NCBI RefSeq assembly: GCF_031851795.1
Contig: NZ_CP134696.1
Span: 6,634,001 to 6,698,000 of the forward strand
Length of the DNA stretch: 64,000 nucleotides
From: Pontibacter sp. G13
GTDB taxonomy: Bacteria > Bacteroidota > Bacteroidia > J057
Reading direction: 5' to 3'
The notes below the pieces were generated by a model. That model had not been told where the DNA came from. It saw only the letters and a program-made list of their open reading frames with translations, and made no database searches. Of this stretch, positions 17,632 to 25,654 are shown one piece after another; within the stretch, counting starts at the first letter, position 1; the number at the start of each line of letters is the position of its first letter. Position numbers and translations under genes: made by a program.

Positions 17632-18915
17632 ATGGCTACCAAACTCCAATTAGTCGATGAACTGGTTTCAGAGTGGCTCTCCAATCCCCGCTGGGAAGGG
17701 ATCAAGCGTCCCTACACCGCGGAGGAGGTCATCAACCTAAGAGGCTCCTTGCAAGTGGAACACACCCTTGCGCGCATGGGTGCTGAAAAACTCTGGAAAC
17801 AGTTGAACACTGCCGATCCGGTATGCGCACTGGGTGCACTCACAGGCAACCAAGCCATTCAGGAAGTACAGGCGGGACTCAAGGCCATCTATTGTTCAGG
17901 CTGGCAAGTGGCTGGCGATGCCAACACTGCAGAAACCATGTATCCGGATCAATCGCTGTATCCAGTGGATTCTGTGCCGAGCCTAGTTCGTCGAATCAAC
18001 AATGCGCTGATGCGTACCGACCAGATCCATTGGTTGGAAGACAAGACGGACATCGATTGGATGGTACCATTGGTAGCAGATGCCGAGGCTGGTTTTGGGG
18101 GGAACCTCAATGCCTTCGAATTGACCAAGCACCTGATCATGGCAGGAGCCGCAGGTGTTCACTTCGAAGATCAGCTTTCTTCTGCCAAAAAATGTGGACA
18201 CTTGGGCGGCAAGGTCCTCGTGACCACTCAAGAGGCGGTCAATAAACTCGTGGCAGCACGTCTCGCGGCGGATGTCATGGGAGTTCCGACCTTGGTGATT
18301 GCGCGTACAGATGCTGATGCGGCCACCCTGTTGACTTCGGATGTGGACGATCGCGACAAGCCTTTCCTGACAGGAGGTCGTTCTTCTGAAGGATTCTTTG
18401 AAGTGAAGAATGGGATCGAAGCGTGTATCGCTCGTGGATTGGCCTACGCTCCTTATGCGGATCTACTTTGGATGGAAACCTCCAAACCCAATCTGGAGCA
18501 AGCAAAGAGATTTGCAGATGCCATCCATGCGCAATTCCCCGGAAAAATGCTTGCGTATAATTGTTCGCCTTCTTTTAACTGGAAAGCGAATCTCAGTGAC
18601 GAGGAAATGCGTACGTTCCGCGAGGAGTTGAACAAATTGGGCTTCAAGTTCCAGTTCATCACTTTGGCAGGATGGCACGCACTGAATAACTCGATGTTTG
18701 AATTGGCCCGCGCCTACGCAACGGATGGCATGTATGCCTACTCCCAATTGCAGCAACGCGAATTTGCCAACGAGGGAGACGGATATCGTGCAGTCAAGCA
18801 TCAAGGATTTGTCGGTACCGGATATTTCGATGCCGTACAGAATACCATCACAAGTGGTAAGGCCAGTACAACGGCCATGAAGGACTCGACCGAATCGAGT
18901 CAGTTCTTTGGGTGA
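17632..18915 (+). CDS. aceA: Isocitrate lyase
   Basis: Isocitrate lyase splits isocitrate into succinate and glyoxylate, the first step of the glyoxylate bypass. Starting at the ATG 17632 ([15 protein letters not shown]) the protein is 427 residues, typical of bacterial AceA. The catalytic signature [10 protein letters not shown] is present near residue 190. Other family segments are [44 protein letters not shown] and the late [10 protein letters not shown] motif. It lies 91 bases after aceB on the same strand with no terminator between, so the two are probably co-transcribed under the upstream regulator. A structured RNA element and terminator follow. Confidence 0.97.
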   Translation: MATKLQLVDELVSEWLSNPRWEGIKRPYTAEEVINLRGSLQVEHTLARMGAEKLWKQLNTADPVCALGALTGNQAIQEVQAGLKAIYCSGWQVAGDANTAETMYPDQSLYPVDSVPSLVRRINNALMRTDQIHWLEDKTDIDWMVPLVADAEAGFGGNLNAFELTKHLIMAGAAGVHFEDQLSSAKKCGHLGGKVLVTTQEAVNKLVAARLAADVMGVPTLVIARTDADAATLLTSDVDDRDKPFLTGGRSSEGFFEVKNGIEACIARGLAYAPYADLLWMETSKPNLEQAKRFADAIHAQFPGKMLAYNCSPSFNWKANLSDEEMRTFREELNKLGFKFQFITLAGWHALNNSMFELARAYATDGMYAYSQLQQREFANEGDGYRAVKHQGFVGTGYFDAVQNTITSGKASTTAMKDSTESSQFFG

Positions 18916-18926
18916 TCCCCAACAAA

Positions 18927-19158
18927 AAACGGGCAGCGCCAGCCGTGCTTTTCTTTAGCTCCAGCCATTTGGTCATCAAGACAAAGGTTGTGCGCTGTCC
19001 GTTTGATTCAGCATCCCGCGCTAGTTCATGGCAATGAACCGTGAGATGCTGCTGATTTAGGCAAAATTCACCATCACTTAGTTCTTTAAGTGGGTGATGT
19101 GCATAGGCGTATGTTATTAAACTCAGTGACCCCGGCTCAAGGCCGGGGTTTTGTTTTT
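18927..19158 (+). ncRNA. Candidate structured non-coding RNA downstream of aceA
   Basis: This gene-free stretch of about 230 bases folds into three consecutive helices and a terminator. Helix 1: 18927-18939 pairs with 18992-19004 (13 bp, one G-U) and continues inward as 18940-18944 with 18986-18990. Helix 2: CAGCATC (19009-19015) with GATGCTG (19045-19051), then 19017-19020 with 19040-19043, then GTTCAT-GGCA-ATGAAC (19024-19039), 17 bp in all. Helix 3: CACTTA-GTTCTT-TAAGTG (19075-19092). It ends in an intrinsic terminator. It could be an independent small RNA, a 3'-UTR-derived RNA of aceA, or a leader of the MBOAT gene; I cannot assign it to a known family. Positions 19160-19375 after it show nothing clear. 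Confidence 0.6.
19130..19158 (+). terminator. Strong intrinsic terminator
   Basis: CCCCGGC (19130-19136) pairs with GCCGGGG (19142-19148), followed on the plus strand by TTTTGTTTTTT. It ends the candidate ncRNA or the aceBA transcript. Confidence 0.9.
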
Positions 19159-19375
19159 TGGGGAAGGAGCAACTGACTGATTAACCTTCCTGATACTGCC
19201 ACATATTCCTTCAGTTGGAGGAGCCCATTCCGGAGGTGGGAGCGGGATGATCCAAAATTGCCTGAATGAACATTTCCACCATTCGGCTCGGAAATTCAGG
19301 ATAGTTCTTTTTTCGAACATTCCCCGAATGGCATGGTTTGGAGTACTTTCTATTACCAACCATCGACACACTGTC

Positions 19376-20806
19376 ATGCTTTTCAACTCGATTGAGTTCG
19401 GGATATTCCTGCCGATCGTCTTTGCCCTGTATTGGGGAATCGGCAAACAGCGTATCCGGGCTCAGAATCTCTTACTGCTGGGAGCCAGCTATCTGTTCTA
19501 CGGATGGTGGGATGCCCGCTTCCTATTGCTGATCGCCTTGAGTTCTGTTGTGGATTTTGGGGTTGCTCGGGCCATTTATTCCACAAAACGACCTGCTCGT
19601 AGAAAGTGGCTAGTAGGACTTAGTCTCGCAGTCAATCTCGGCTTGTTGGGCTTTTTCAAATACTACAATTTCTTCCTGACAAGTTTTGTGGAGGCATTCA
19701 CCTTCTTTGGGAATGCGCCAAATATTCAGACGCTCAGCCTGATTCTGCCAGTCGGAATCAGCTTCTATACCTTTCAGACGCTCAGTTACACCATCGATGT
19801 GTATCGCGGCAAATTGAAGCCCAGTCGTAACCTGATCACCTTTTTGGCCTACGTCAGCTTCTTTCCGCAGCTTGTGGCAGGGCCCATCGAACGAGCCACC
19901 AATCTGCTTCCACAATTTGCCAAGCAAAGATCCATGTCCTTCGAAAGCGGGCGAGATGGTTTGCGATTGATTCTATGGGGGCTATTCAAGAAGGTGGTAA
20001 TCGCCGATACCTGTGCGATCTACGCCAATGAAATCTTCCAGCACTACGGCAACTATTCCTCCCCGATCTTGGTGTTGGGAGCCGTGTATTTCGCCTTTCA
20101 AATCTATGGAGACTTCTCTGGATACTCGGATATCGCCATTGGTACCGCCAAGCTGTTTGGGTTTGACCTGATGACCAATTTCCGCTACCCGTATTTCTCC
20201 CGCGATATCGCCGAATTCTGGCGGAGGTGGCATATCTCGCTCTCCACTTGGTTTCGGGATTACCTGTACATTCCGCTAGGAGGAAGCCGTGGAGGATTAT
20301 TTCTGACCATTGTCAATGTCATGATCATCTTCGTGGTCTCAGGGTTTTGGCACGGTGCCAATTGGACGTTTATTGTCTGGGGGGCCTTGAATGGGCTGTA
20401 CTTCATTCCAGTTCTGATCATGGGCCGAAATCGCCAGAATCTAGATACCGTTGATGCCGGAAGGCGTTTTCCCAGATTGAGCTCTCTGGTACAAATAGGG
20501 CTGACATTTGGATTGACGATGATTGCCTGGGTGTTTTTTCGGGCAGAAAGTCTGACACATGCCTGGGGGTATTTGTCCCAGATGGCCGCGATGCAGCTTG
20601 GGCCGATCCCCTGGAAAATGTTTGAATATATGCCGTTGGTTGCGCTTTTGGTGGTGTGGGAATGGATCATGCGGGAGCGTAGACACGGGTTGGATTTTCC
20701 CGATACGCAATGGATGCCTGCCAAATGGGGCTTCTATGTCGGGATGGTTTTCCTGACTTTGTATCATGCAGGCGGCAATGAAACCTTTATCTACTTCCAA
20801 TTCTAG
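19376..20806 (+). CDS. MBOAT-family O-acyltransferase (AlgI/DltB type)
   Basis: A polytopic membrane protein of 476 residues from the ATG at 19376 (MLFNSIEFGIFLPIVFALYW); the upstream extension lacks membrane character and is rejected. It has the features of the AlgI branch of membrane-bound O-acyltransferases: the N-terminal LLLGASYLFYGWWD segment, LPVGISFYTFQTLSYTIDVYRG, the FPQLVAGPIERA region, the FRYPYFSRDIAEFWRRWHISLSTWFRDYLYIPLGG block (two overlapping family signatures) and the catalytic-histidine segment FWHGANWTF. These proteins move acetyl groups across the inner membrane to modify exported polysaccharides. The next gene, 6 bases on, is an SGNH-type partner. The polysaccharide target is not shown by the window. 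Confidence 0.93.
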   Translation: MLFNSIEFGIFLPIVFALYWGIGKQRIRAQNLLLLGASYLFYGWWDARFLLLIALSSVVDFGVARAIYSTKRPARRKWLVGLSLAVNLGLLGFFKYYNFFLTSFVEAFTFFGNAPNIQTLSLILPVGISFYTFQTLSYTIDVYRGKLKPSRNLITFLAYVSFFPQLVAGPIERATNLLPQFAKQRSMSFESGRDGLRLILWGLFKKVVIADTCAIYANEIFQHYGNYSSPILVLGAVYFAFQIYGDFSGYSDIAIGTAKLFGFDLMTNFRYPYFSRDIAEFWRRWHISLSTWFRDYLYIPLGGSRGGLFLTIVNVMIIFVVSGFWHGANWTFIVWGALNGLYFIPVLIMGRNRQNLDTVDAGRRFPRLSSLVQIGLTFGLTMIAWVFFRAESLTHAWGYLSQMAAMQLGPIPWKMFEYMPLVALLVVWEWIMRERRHGLDFPDTQWMPAKWGFYVGMVFLTLYHAGGNETFIYFQF

Positions 20807-20812
20807 CAAACC

Positions 20813-21715
20813 ATGAAACGATTATTGACTCGCTTGATGGGGTTTGCCTGTGTCATCCTGATTTTGGTCGGTGGGATATGGGCATTCAATAGCTGGTCTT
20901 CCAGCCGTCCTATCCAGATTCCAGACAAGATACTGGTCCTTGGAGATTCCCACATGATGACAGGCGTTGATCCGCATCGGATTCCACACGCCGCCAATAT
21001 CGCCCAAACCGGAGAGACCTATTTTGCCAGTTTCTACAAGCTCAAAGCGCTTTTGAAAAGCGACTCTCCCATTGACACGGTTCTGCTAGGGTGTGCATGG
21101 CACAATTTGTCCACCTTCAATGACCGCAAATTTGTGGAGCCACATTGGTCGGGAGAACTCTTTCAGCGAATCTATCCACTTGTCGGCTTACAGGAGTTGA
21201 GGCAATTGCCTGATTTTGATTCCGAAAGCTATTGGCAGACCTGGTTCAAGCAAATGTGCCTGATTCCCAAATGGACCCATCGCAGTTTCATGGGCAAATA
21301 CGCTGGTAGGTCCGATCGCCTCTGTGATAAGCAGCTCGATGTGACAATTGCCGCAGGAAGGCATTTCGGCATGAATGGTAGGACAGAGCAAATCTCTGCC
21401 ACTTCACTGGCCTATTTGGATAGTATCGTGGAATTGTGCCGCGAGGAGGGGGTGTTTCTGGCATTGGTCAATGCCAAAGTTCATCCAGCGTACCAAGCCT
21501 TGGTACCTGTTCCGATGAAGGATCGTTTTCGGAAGTTGGCCAAGGATATGAAATCTCGTCGGGTACCGATGCTGGATTACCAGACATTGAAGCTAGACGA
21601 CACCCAGTTCAAGGATTATGACCACCTCAACCGATTGGGGGCGCAAATTCAGACAGATGCATTGTTGAGAGATTTGCGGGGGATGGATCGCACCACATTC
21701 GCCGAAAACCAATAA
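20813..21715 (+). CDS. Membrane-anchored SGNH-hydrolase-like partner of the MBOAT protein
   Basis: This 300-residue protein has one N-terminal membrane segment (residues ~8-26, FACVILILVGGIWAF) and an extracytoplasmic domain. ILVLGDSHMMTGVD near residue 45 matches block I of SGNH/GDSL hydrolases (catalytic Ser in GDSH), and DYDHLNRLGA near residue 265 matches block V (D-x-x-H). Genes of this kind (AlgJ/AlgX-like) directly follow MBOAT genes and finish O-acetylation of polysaccharide outside the membrane. It starts 6 bases after the MBOAT stop, so the two form one operon. Overall similarity to named families looks low, so the exact subfamily is uncertain. Confidence 0.75.
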   Translation: MKRLLTRLMGFACVILILVGGIWAFNSWSSSRPIQIPDKILVLGDSHMMTGVDPHRIPHAANIAQTGETYFASFYKLKALLKSDSPIDTVLLGCAWHNLSTFNDRKFVEPHWSGELFQRIYPLVGLQELRQLPDFDSESYWQTWFKQMCLIPKWTHRSFMGKYAGRSDRLCDKQLDVTIAAGRHFGMNGRTEQISATSLAYLDSIVELCREEGVFLALVNAKVHPAYQALVPVPMKDRFRKLAKDMKSRRVPMLDYQTLKLDDTQFKDYDHLNRLGAQIQTDALLRDLRGMDRTTFAENQ

Positions 21716-21752
21716 CCCCCTTTCAAAATACATGTCAGTCGGCGGTGAAGTT

Positions 21753-21799
21753 CACCCGCAGCATTCCGATCATATGGATTCGTTGCGGGTGCTTATTTT
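21753..21799 (+). terminator. Probable terminator after the MBOAT/SGNH operon
   Basis: CACCCGCAGC (21753-21762) pairs with GTTGCGGGTG (21782-21791) with one mismatch, followed by CTTATTTTTC on the plus strand, 37 bases after the SGNH stop. Confidence 0.65.
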
Positions 21800-21932
21800 T
21801 CATATCGTTTTTCTCGATCGGAACCACGAATTCTGGGTTACCTCCAAGAAACATACATAAGTTGTCGGCAATGAAACAAGGGAAAGATTGGGTTGGTCAG
21901 ATCAATGCTTTGTAGCCACAGTACGCCGATTT

Positions 21933-22442
21933 CTATTCTTCATCCCAAGATTGTCTATCATACACACCAGGACTCGCATGATCGCCCATTTCAAATTCAT
22001 ATTTCACGAAATTTACATCAGCCAATTCCGTAAATGAATAGGTTGTCGAAATCATAAATTGGTCTGCTCCGGTAGTTCCCATTTGTTGAGTCAGAACCTC
22101 ACTTTGTGGGATTGAAATAACAATGGTGTCATTAATGGTTTTTACATACTTGATTTGAACTTTGGGCCATGTGCTGTTGATGATATTTTCTATCCCCAAA
22201 GGCGTCAAAGTTTCTTGCTTGAATTCTCTTAATTTGATGATTTTGAGGTCATTAGTAGATTCATCGAAATCATACGCCCATATCGCGGCAAGTGAATCAT
22301 CGATCGGTGGGTGTTCAGGTTCCCGAATCGTATCTGTTGAAATTACACGTTCTCCATTTGAATGATGGGGAGATTCTTGGGCATCGTTATTACACCCAAA
22401 AGCCGCAAGCATCAATCCCATACAAAATAATTGTCTTTTCAT
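21933..22442 (-). CDS. Hypothetical lipoprotein, possibly GerMN-like
   Basis: Starting at the ATG at 22440-22442 (MKRQLFCMGLMLAAFGCNND) the product is 169 residues with a lipoprotein signal and lipobox AAFGC. The mature part is short and acidic. Its second half has IKYVKTINDTIVISI, a GTTGADQF segment and a final VKYEFEMGDHASPGVYDR, which together recall the GerMN fold (x-G-S-T-G-A and a late V-x-x-x-x-G pattern) found in spore and envelope lipoproteins. That match is tentative. An earlier in-frame Met (22493) would hide the signal. It follows a membrane-protein gene on the same strand 64 bases upstream. Confidence 0.6.
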   Translation of the reverse strand: MKRQLFCMGLMLAAFGCNNDAQESPHHSNGERVISTDTIREPEHPPIDDSLAAIWAYDFDESTNDLKIIKLREFKQETLTPLGIENIINSTWPKVQIKYVKTINDTIVISIPQSEVLTQQMGTTGADQFMISTTYSFTELADVNFVKYEFEMGDHASPGVYDRQSWDEE

Positions 22443-22506
22443 TTGATGGCTGTTTACTCGATATAGAGGTTTCAAGCACTGCAAATGAAACACTCTTCTG
22501 ATACAA

Positions 22507-22914
22507 TCAGGAAATCCCTTCCTTCTTCGTGAATCTTCGCATGACCATCATGATCCCAGTCATCAAAACACCCGAGAACATTCCCGCGATCAGGCTGGAA
22601 AAAATAGGCATGACAGGTGCAGGAACAGGCATCGGCTCCGACATTTGTTCGGTAATAGCGGGGTTATTGGCGAGGTAGGTATCAAATAGGAAACTTTGAA
22701 GCAATCCATTGATCAAGCCCCACATAACCCCGAGCAGGAGGGCGTGAACTCTGCCTTTCTCCTCGGGCACTTCTTTGATGAGTACCCAGGCACCTAGCAC
22801 GCAGACGACCAGCCAGAGCATCATTTCCACATTCCGAGTGGTGATCCCAAAGATCGCCAGTAGGGCCATGCCAACGGCTGCGAGTGATAGCAGGTTCAAG
22901 ATCCGCCAATTCAT
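22507..22914 (-). CDS. Small integral membrane protein of unknown function
   Basis: A 135-residue protein with four predicted membrane segments: residues ~6-24 (LLSLAAVGMALLAIFGI), ~29-46 (MMLWLVVCVLGAWVLI), ~57-75 and ~100-122 (IFSSLIAGMFSGVLMTGIMM). A proline- and methionine-rich loop (MSEPMPVPAPVMP) precedes the last segment, and the tail is basic. The general look is of DUF4199-type Bacteroidota membrane proteins, but I do not see a decisive motif and leave it unnamed. It is followed on the same strand by the lipoprotein gene. Confidence 0.6.
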   Translation of the reverse strand: MNWRILNLLSLAAVGMALLAIFGITTRNVEMMLWLVVCVLGAWVLIKEVPEEKGRVHALLLGVMWGLINGLLQSFLFDTYLANNPAITEQMSEPMPVPAPVMPIFSSLIAGMFSGVLMTGIMMVMRRFTKKEGIS

Positions 22915-23034
22915 AGAAGGAGTTGTTTGGTTGAATAGAAGCCCAATCTACGTATTTCCGTACTTTCCTCCCAATCGGTGATTCAAACGAAAATCCCCGT
23001 ACGGCCGATGTTTTCTCCTCGTCATCAACCATAC

Positions 23035-23063
23035 AGGGAAGTTCTCCAATGAAGAACTTCCCT
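23035..23063 (-). terminator. Perfect 10-bp hairpin downstream of the MFS gene
   Basis: AGGGAAGTTC (23035-23044) pairs with GAACTTCCCT (23054-23063) around a 9-base loop, 31 bases past the MFS stop. No T run follows on either strand, so it may be an mRNA-end hairpin rather than a classical terminator. Confidence 0.4.
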
Positions 23064-23093
23064 GATATGATCATAGCTAACTACGTAAGGGCA

Positions 23094-24338
23094 TCACGAA
23101 TGCGAAGACTTTCTTTCCCCGTGCTCCTTGAGGTAGAAGGTGATGAGTAGGGAAATGGCACCCAGTACCATCACGAATTTCCAGAAGGTGGCAAACCCAA
23201 ATTGTTCGGACAGATACAGGCCCAGACTAGCGCCAGACACCTGAACCAATGACCACGTCATCCAATAGTAGGACATGTATTCTCCCCGCAATTTGTCTGG
23301 TGCTACATGTACCGGGATGGCATTGTTGAATGGCAAAAAGAGGATTTCTCCGATGGTCAAAATGAGCATCGCCGTGAAATACCAAACGAGATTGCCGTCC
23401 ATCAAAAATGGGAGGAATGAACAGGTCATGATCGTCAATCCTGCCAAAATTGCACGCCTGTTCATGCTTTTTTCTTCCAGATAGTGAACAATGGGCATTT
23501 CGAACATAACCATGATAAAGCTACTCAAGCCCATCACAATCCCGATATATGTTTCGTCGAATCCCCATTCGGTCTTGATGAAGACCGGAACCGTGTAAAA
23601 CCATTGGACAAACCCAAATCCCAACAGCAGGGTCGACACCAAGAATAGCAGGTACTGAGGATTCTGAAAGGGCCGGACGAGTTTTTGTCCTTCCGATACT
23701 TCCTGTTTCACCTGTGTTTTTGGGGATTCTCCAGCTTGTTGCTGCAGCTTTTTCCAGTGTTGAGAGGCGATTCCGAAATAGGTGGCAGCTGCCATACAGG
23801 TAATTCCATCGATCCAGAAAAGGAATTTATACCCGAGGGAGACTGCTACAAACCCACCGATGGCAGGAGCTGCTGCCATGCCCAGATTGATGGCAAGTCG
23901 GATCATAGACATGGAACGACTCGTCTGGTGTTTGGGGACGTAATCCCCGACGGCGGTTGTCATGGCGGGCCGGTAGGCTTCACCAAACACAGAGGTTACA
24001 AAAATCAGGGTCAACAGGGCATTGAAGCTCGTCGCAAATTGAAGGCAGAACAGCAATATTCCACCCGTCAAAAGGCTCACGAACATCACCTTGTTGGGGC
24101 CATACGTGTCGGAGAGTTTGCCTCCCACATAGGCGCCCACAAATGCTCCTGCGCCAAAGGCGCCTGTCAAGATTCCCGCTTGCTGTAGTGAAAAATCCAA
24201 CACCGTAGTGAGATACACCGACAGAAACGGAATGACCATCGTCCCGAGACGATTGATGAATGTAAGGATGGCCAGTGTCCAGATTTCCCGAGGGTGCCCG
24301 GAATAGGCATCCTTAAACAATTGCAAGGTTTTTTCCAT
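23094..24338 (-). CDS. Major facilitator superfamily transporter
   Basis: From the ATG at 24336-24338 (MEKTLQLFKDAYSGHPREIW) the protein is 414 residues with about 12 membrane segments in two six-helix halves split by a charged loop (residues ~190-215, HWKKLQQQAGESPKTQVKQE). The MFS loop 2-3 signature is present as GGKLSDTYGPNKVM. The organisation resembles MdtH/YfcJ-type drug or solute exporters. Substrate cannot be told from sequence. The earlier in-frame GTG-type start is rejected because it only adds a non-helical proline-rich leader. It stands alone between two unrelated genes. Confidence 0.87.
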   Translation of the reverse strand: MEKTLQLFKDAYSGHPREIWTLAILTFINRLGTMVIPFLSVYLTTVLDFSLQQAGILTGAFGAGAFVGAYVGGKLSDTYGPNKVMFVSLLTGGILLFCLQFATSFNALLTLIFVTSVFGEAYRPAMTTAVGDYVPKHQTSRSMSMIRLAINLGMAAAPAIGGFVAVSLGYKFLFWIDGITCMAAATYFGIASQHWKKLQQQAGESPKTQVKQEVSEGQKLVRPFQNPQYLLFLVSTLLLGFGFVQWFYTVPVFIKTEWGFDETYIGIVMGLSSFIMVMFEMPIVHYLEEKSMNRRAILAGLTIMTCSFLPFLMDGNLVWYFTAMLILTIGEILFLPFNNAIPVHVAPDKLRGEYMSYYWMTWSLVQVSGASLGLYLSEQFGFATFWKFVMVLGAISLLITFYLKEHGERKSSHS

Positions 24339-24468
24339 GCGAAATTGGGTGGTTGGTGGTAAGGGCAAAAGTACGCAAACCACCTTCGGTAGTTGGAGAA
24401 AAGCCTGCTTATTTGACGGGTATTTTTGGGGAGAACCTCACCTCTCAGAAATGAATGTTTGACGGCCT

Positions 24469-25515
24469 TTAAGCATCTTGTTCCATCGGACGATTGGCGT
24501 GTACCAATATTTCGCCTAGCTGCTTGATAGAGCGGATATCCTCGATGACTTTTTCCACCTCCTCGATATTGGGGACGCCTTCCTTGAGATCGCATTCGAA
24601 GAGATCGTGGCCATAGTGAACGGCCATAAAAAGGTGGTGACGAAATCTGGAAATCACGAGTGGATAACCCGCTCGCAGGTAGAATGCCGTCAATCCCTCA
24701 TAAAACGCCTCAGGAAGTCGAGGATCACCACTGGAAGTCATCTGGAAATGCGACCGGAATTCGGGCGTTCCCAGGGATTGAGCCTCTCCGACTCGCTTGT
24801 AGATGGGTTCCGAAATGTGGAAGATGGATTTGTCCTTCGGGAAGATGACGGTATGCCCATCCGCCTGACGAATCTCCGGCAATACAACATGGACAAAAAG
24901 TCCTCGCATCATGGTGACATAGCTTTCGCCCCCGCCGAGACCGCCGTCATCTCCACCAAAACTGCTGTCTCCCGAAAACGCCAGATCCAGTACGAATTCC
25001 CCTGCCCATTTTTTTAGGGAGAATTTGGTGGTCTGTAGGTGGCAATCAAATAGGTTGATTTTTCCTTCTCCAAGGACACCGGAGATATGATCTTCCAATC
25101 GGGAGTTTTCGATGGAAGACTTGAACAGCTTGGATGCCTGAATTTGCTTGAGGGTTTTGTCTTCCTTCTTGAATTGATATTTCCAATTGGGGTCCACCAA
25201 CCTGATCATTTCAGGCATGATTTCGCTTTTGTAGCGCTCCTCGATCTTGACATCTGGGGTTTTGAACACAAAACGATACAGCAGGAGATCAACCACAAAG
25301 AGGACCCCACCACCGATGATAACGGGCAAGAAAAATGGAAGCAAAAATGGAAGGAGTCCTGATGCGATGGTACAGATGACCGCAATTGCCAAAAGCGGCT
25401 TGACCGGTTTGTGGAGGAAATCATAGATCCTAAGCGAGCGGTATTTGCGCTTCCGCCATTGTTCAAATTCGTCTAGCTTCTGTTGGAATTCTGTCAGGTC
25501 GATAGAGGGCTGCAT
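24469..25515 (-). CDS. DUF3137-family membrane protein
   Basis: The protein is 348 residues from the ATG at 25513-25515 (MQPSIDLTEFQQKLDEFEQW). Two adjacent membrane segments (residues ~37-80) are followed by a cytoplasmic or periplasmic domain. That domain has ENSRLEDHISGVLGEG, FDCHLQTT and FVHVVLPE-type strands and a glycine-rich insert (FGGDDGGLGGGES). This matches DUF3137, a family of galactose-like beta-strand proteins of unknown role in which two N-terminal helices anchor a conserved domain. Function is unknown. It is divergent from the helicase gene, with 139 bases shared between them. Confidence 0.75.
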   Translation of the reverse strand: MQPSIDLTEFQQKLDEFEQWRKRKYRSLRIYDFLHKPVKPLLAIAVICTIASGLLPFLLPFFLPVIIGGGVLFVVDLLLYRFVFKTPDVKIEERYKSEIMPEMIRLVDPNWKYQFKKEDKTLKQIQASKLFKSSIENSRLEDHISGVLGEGKINLFDCHLQTTKFSLKKWAGEFVLDLAFSGDSSFGGDDGGLGGGESYVTMMRGLFVHVVLPEIRQADGHTVIFPKDKSIFHISEPIYKRVGEAQSLGTPEFRSHFQMTSSGDPRLPEAFYEGLTAFYLRAGYPLVISRFRHHLFMAVHYGHDLFECDLKEGVPNIEEVEKVIEDIRSIKQLGEILVHANRPMEQDA

Positions 25516-25654
25516 GGAGATATTCGTTTGAATGGCAATATCGGTAAAATCTTGAATTCCGAAGGATGGGGTAATATGGTGGTTGTTGGAATCCTTTCTA
25601 TGCATCGTTTTTCCCTATCTTTACATCCCCAACCCACTTCCTAGCAGCCTATTT

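Noticed and set aside
18927-19158. Reading this region as 6S RNA, tmRNA or a known riboswitch
   Set aside because: No tRNA-like ends, no resume frame and no aptamer core I recognise; left as an unclassified structured RNA.
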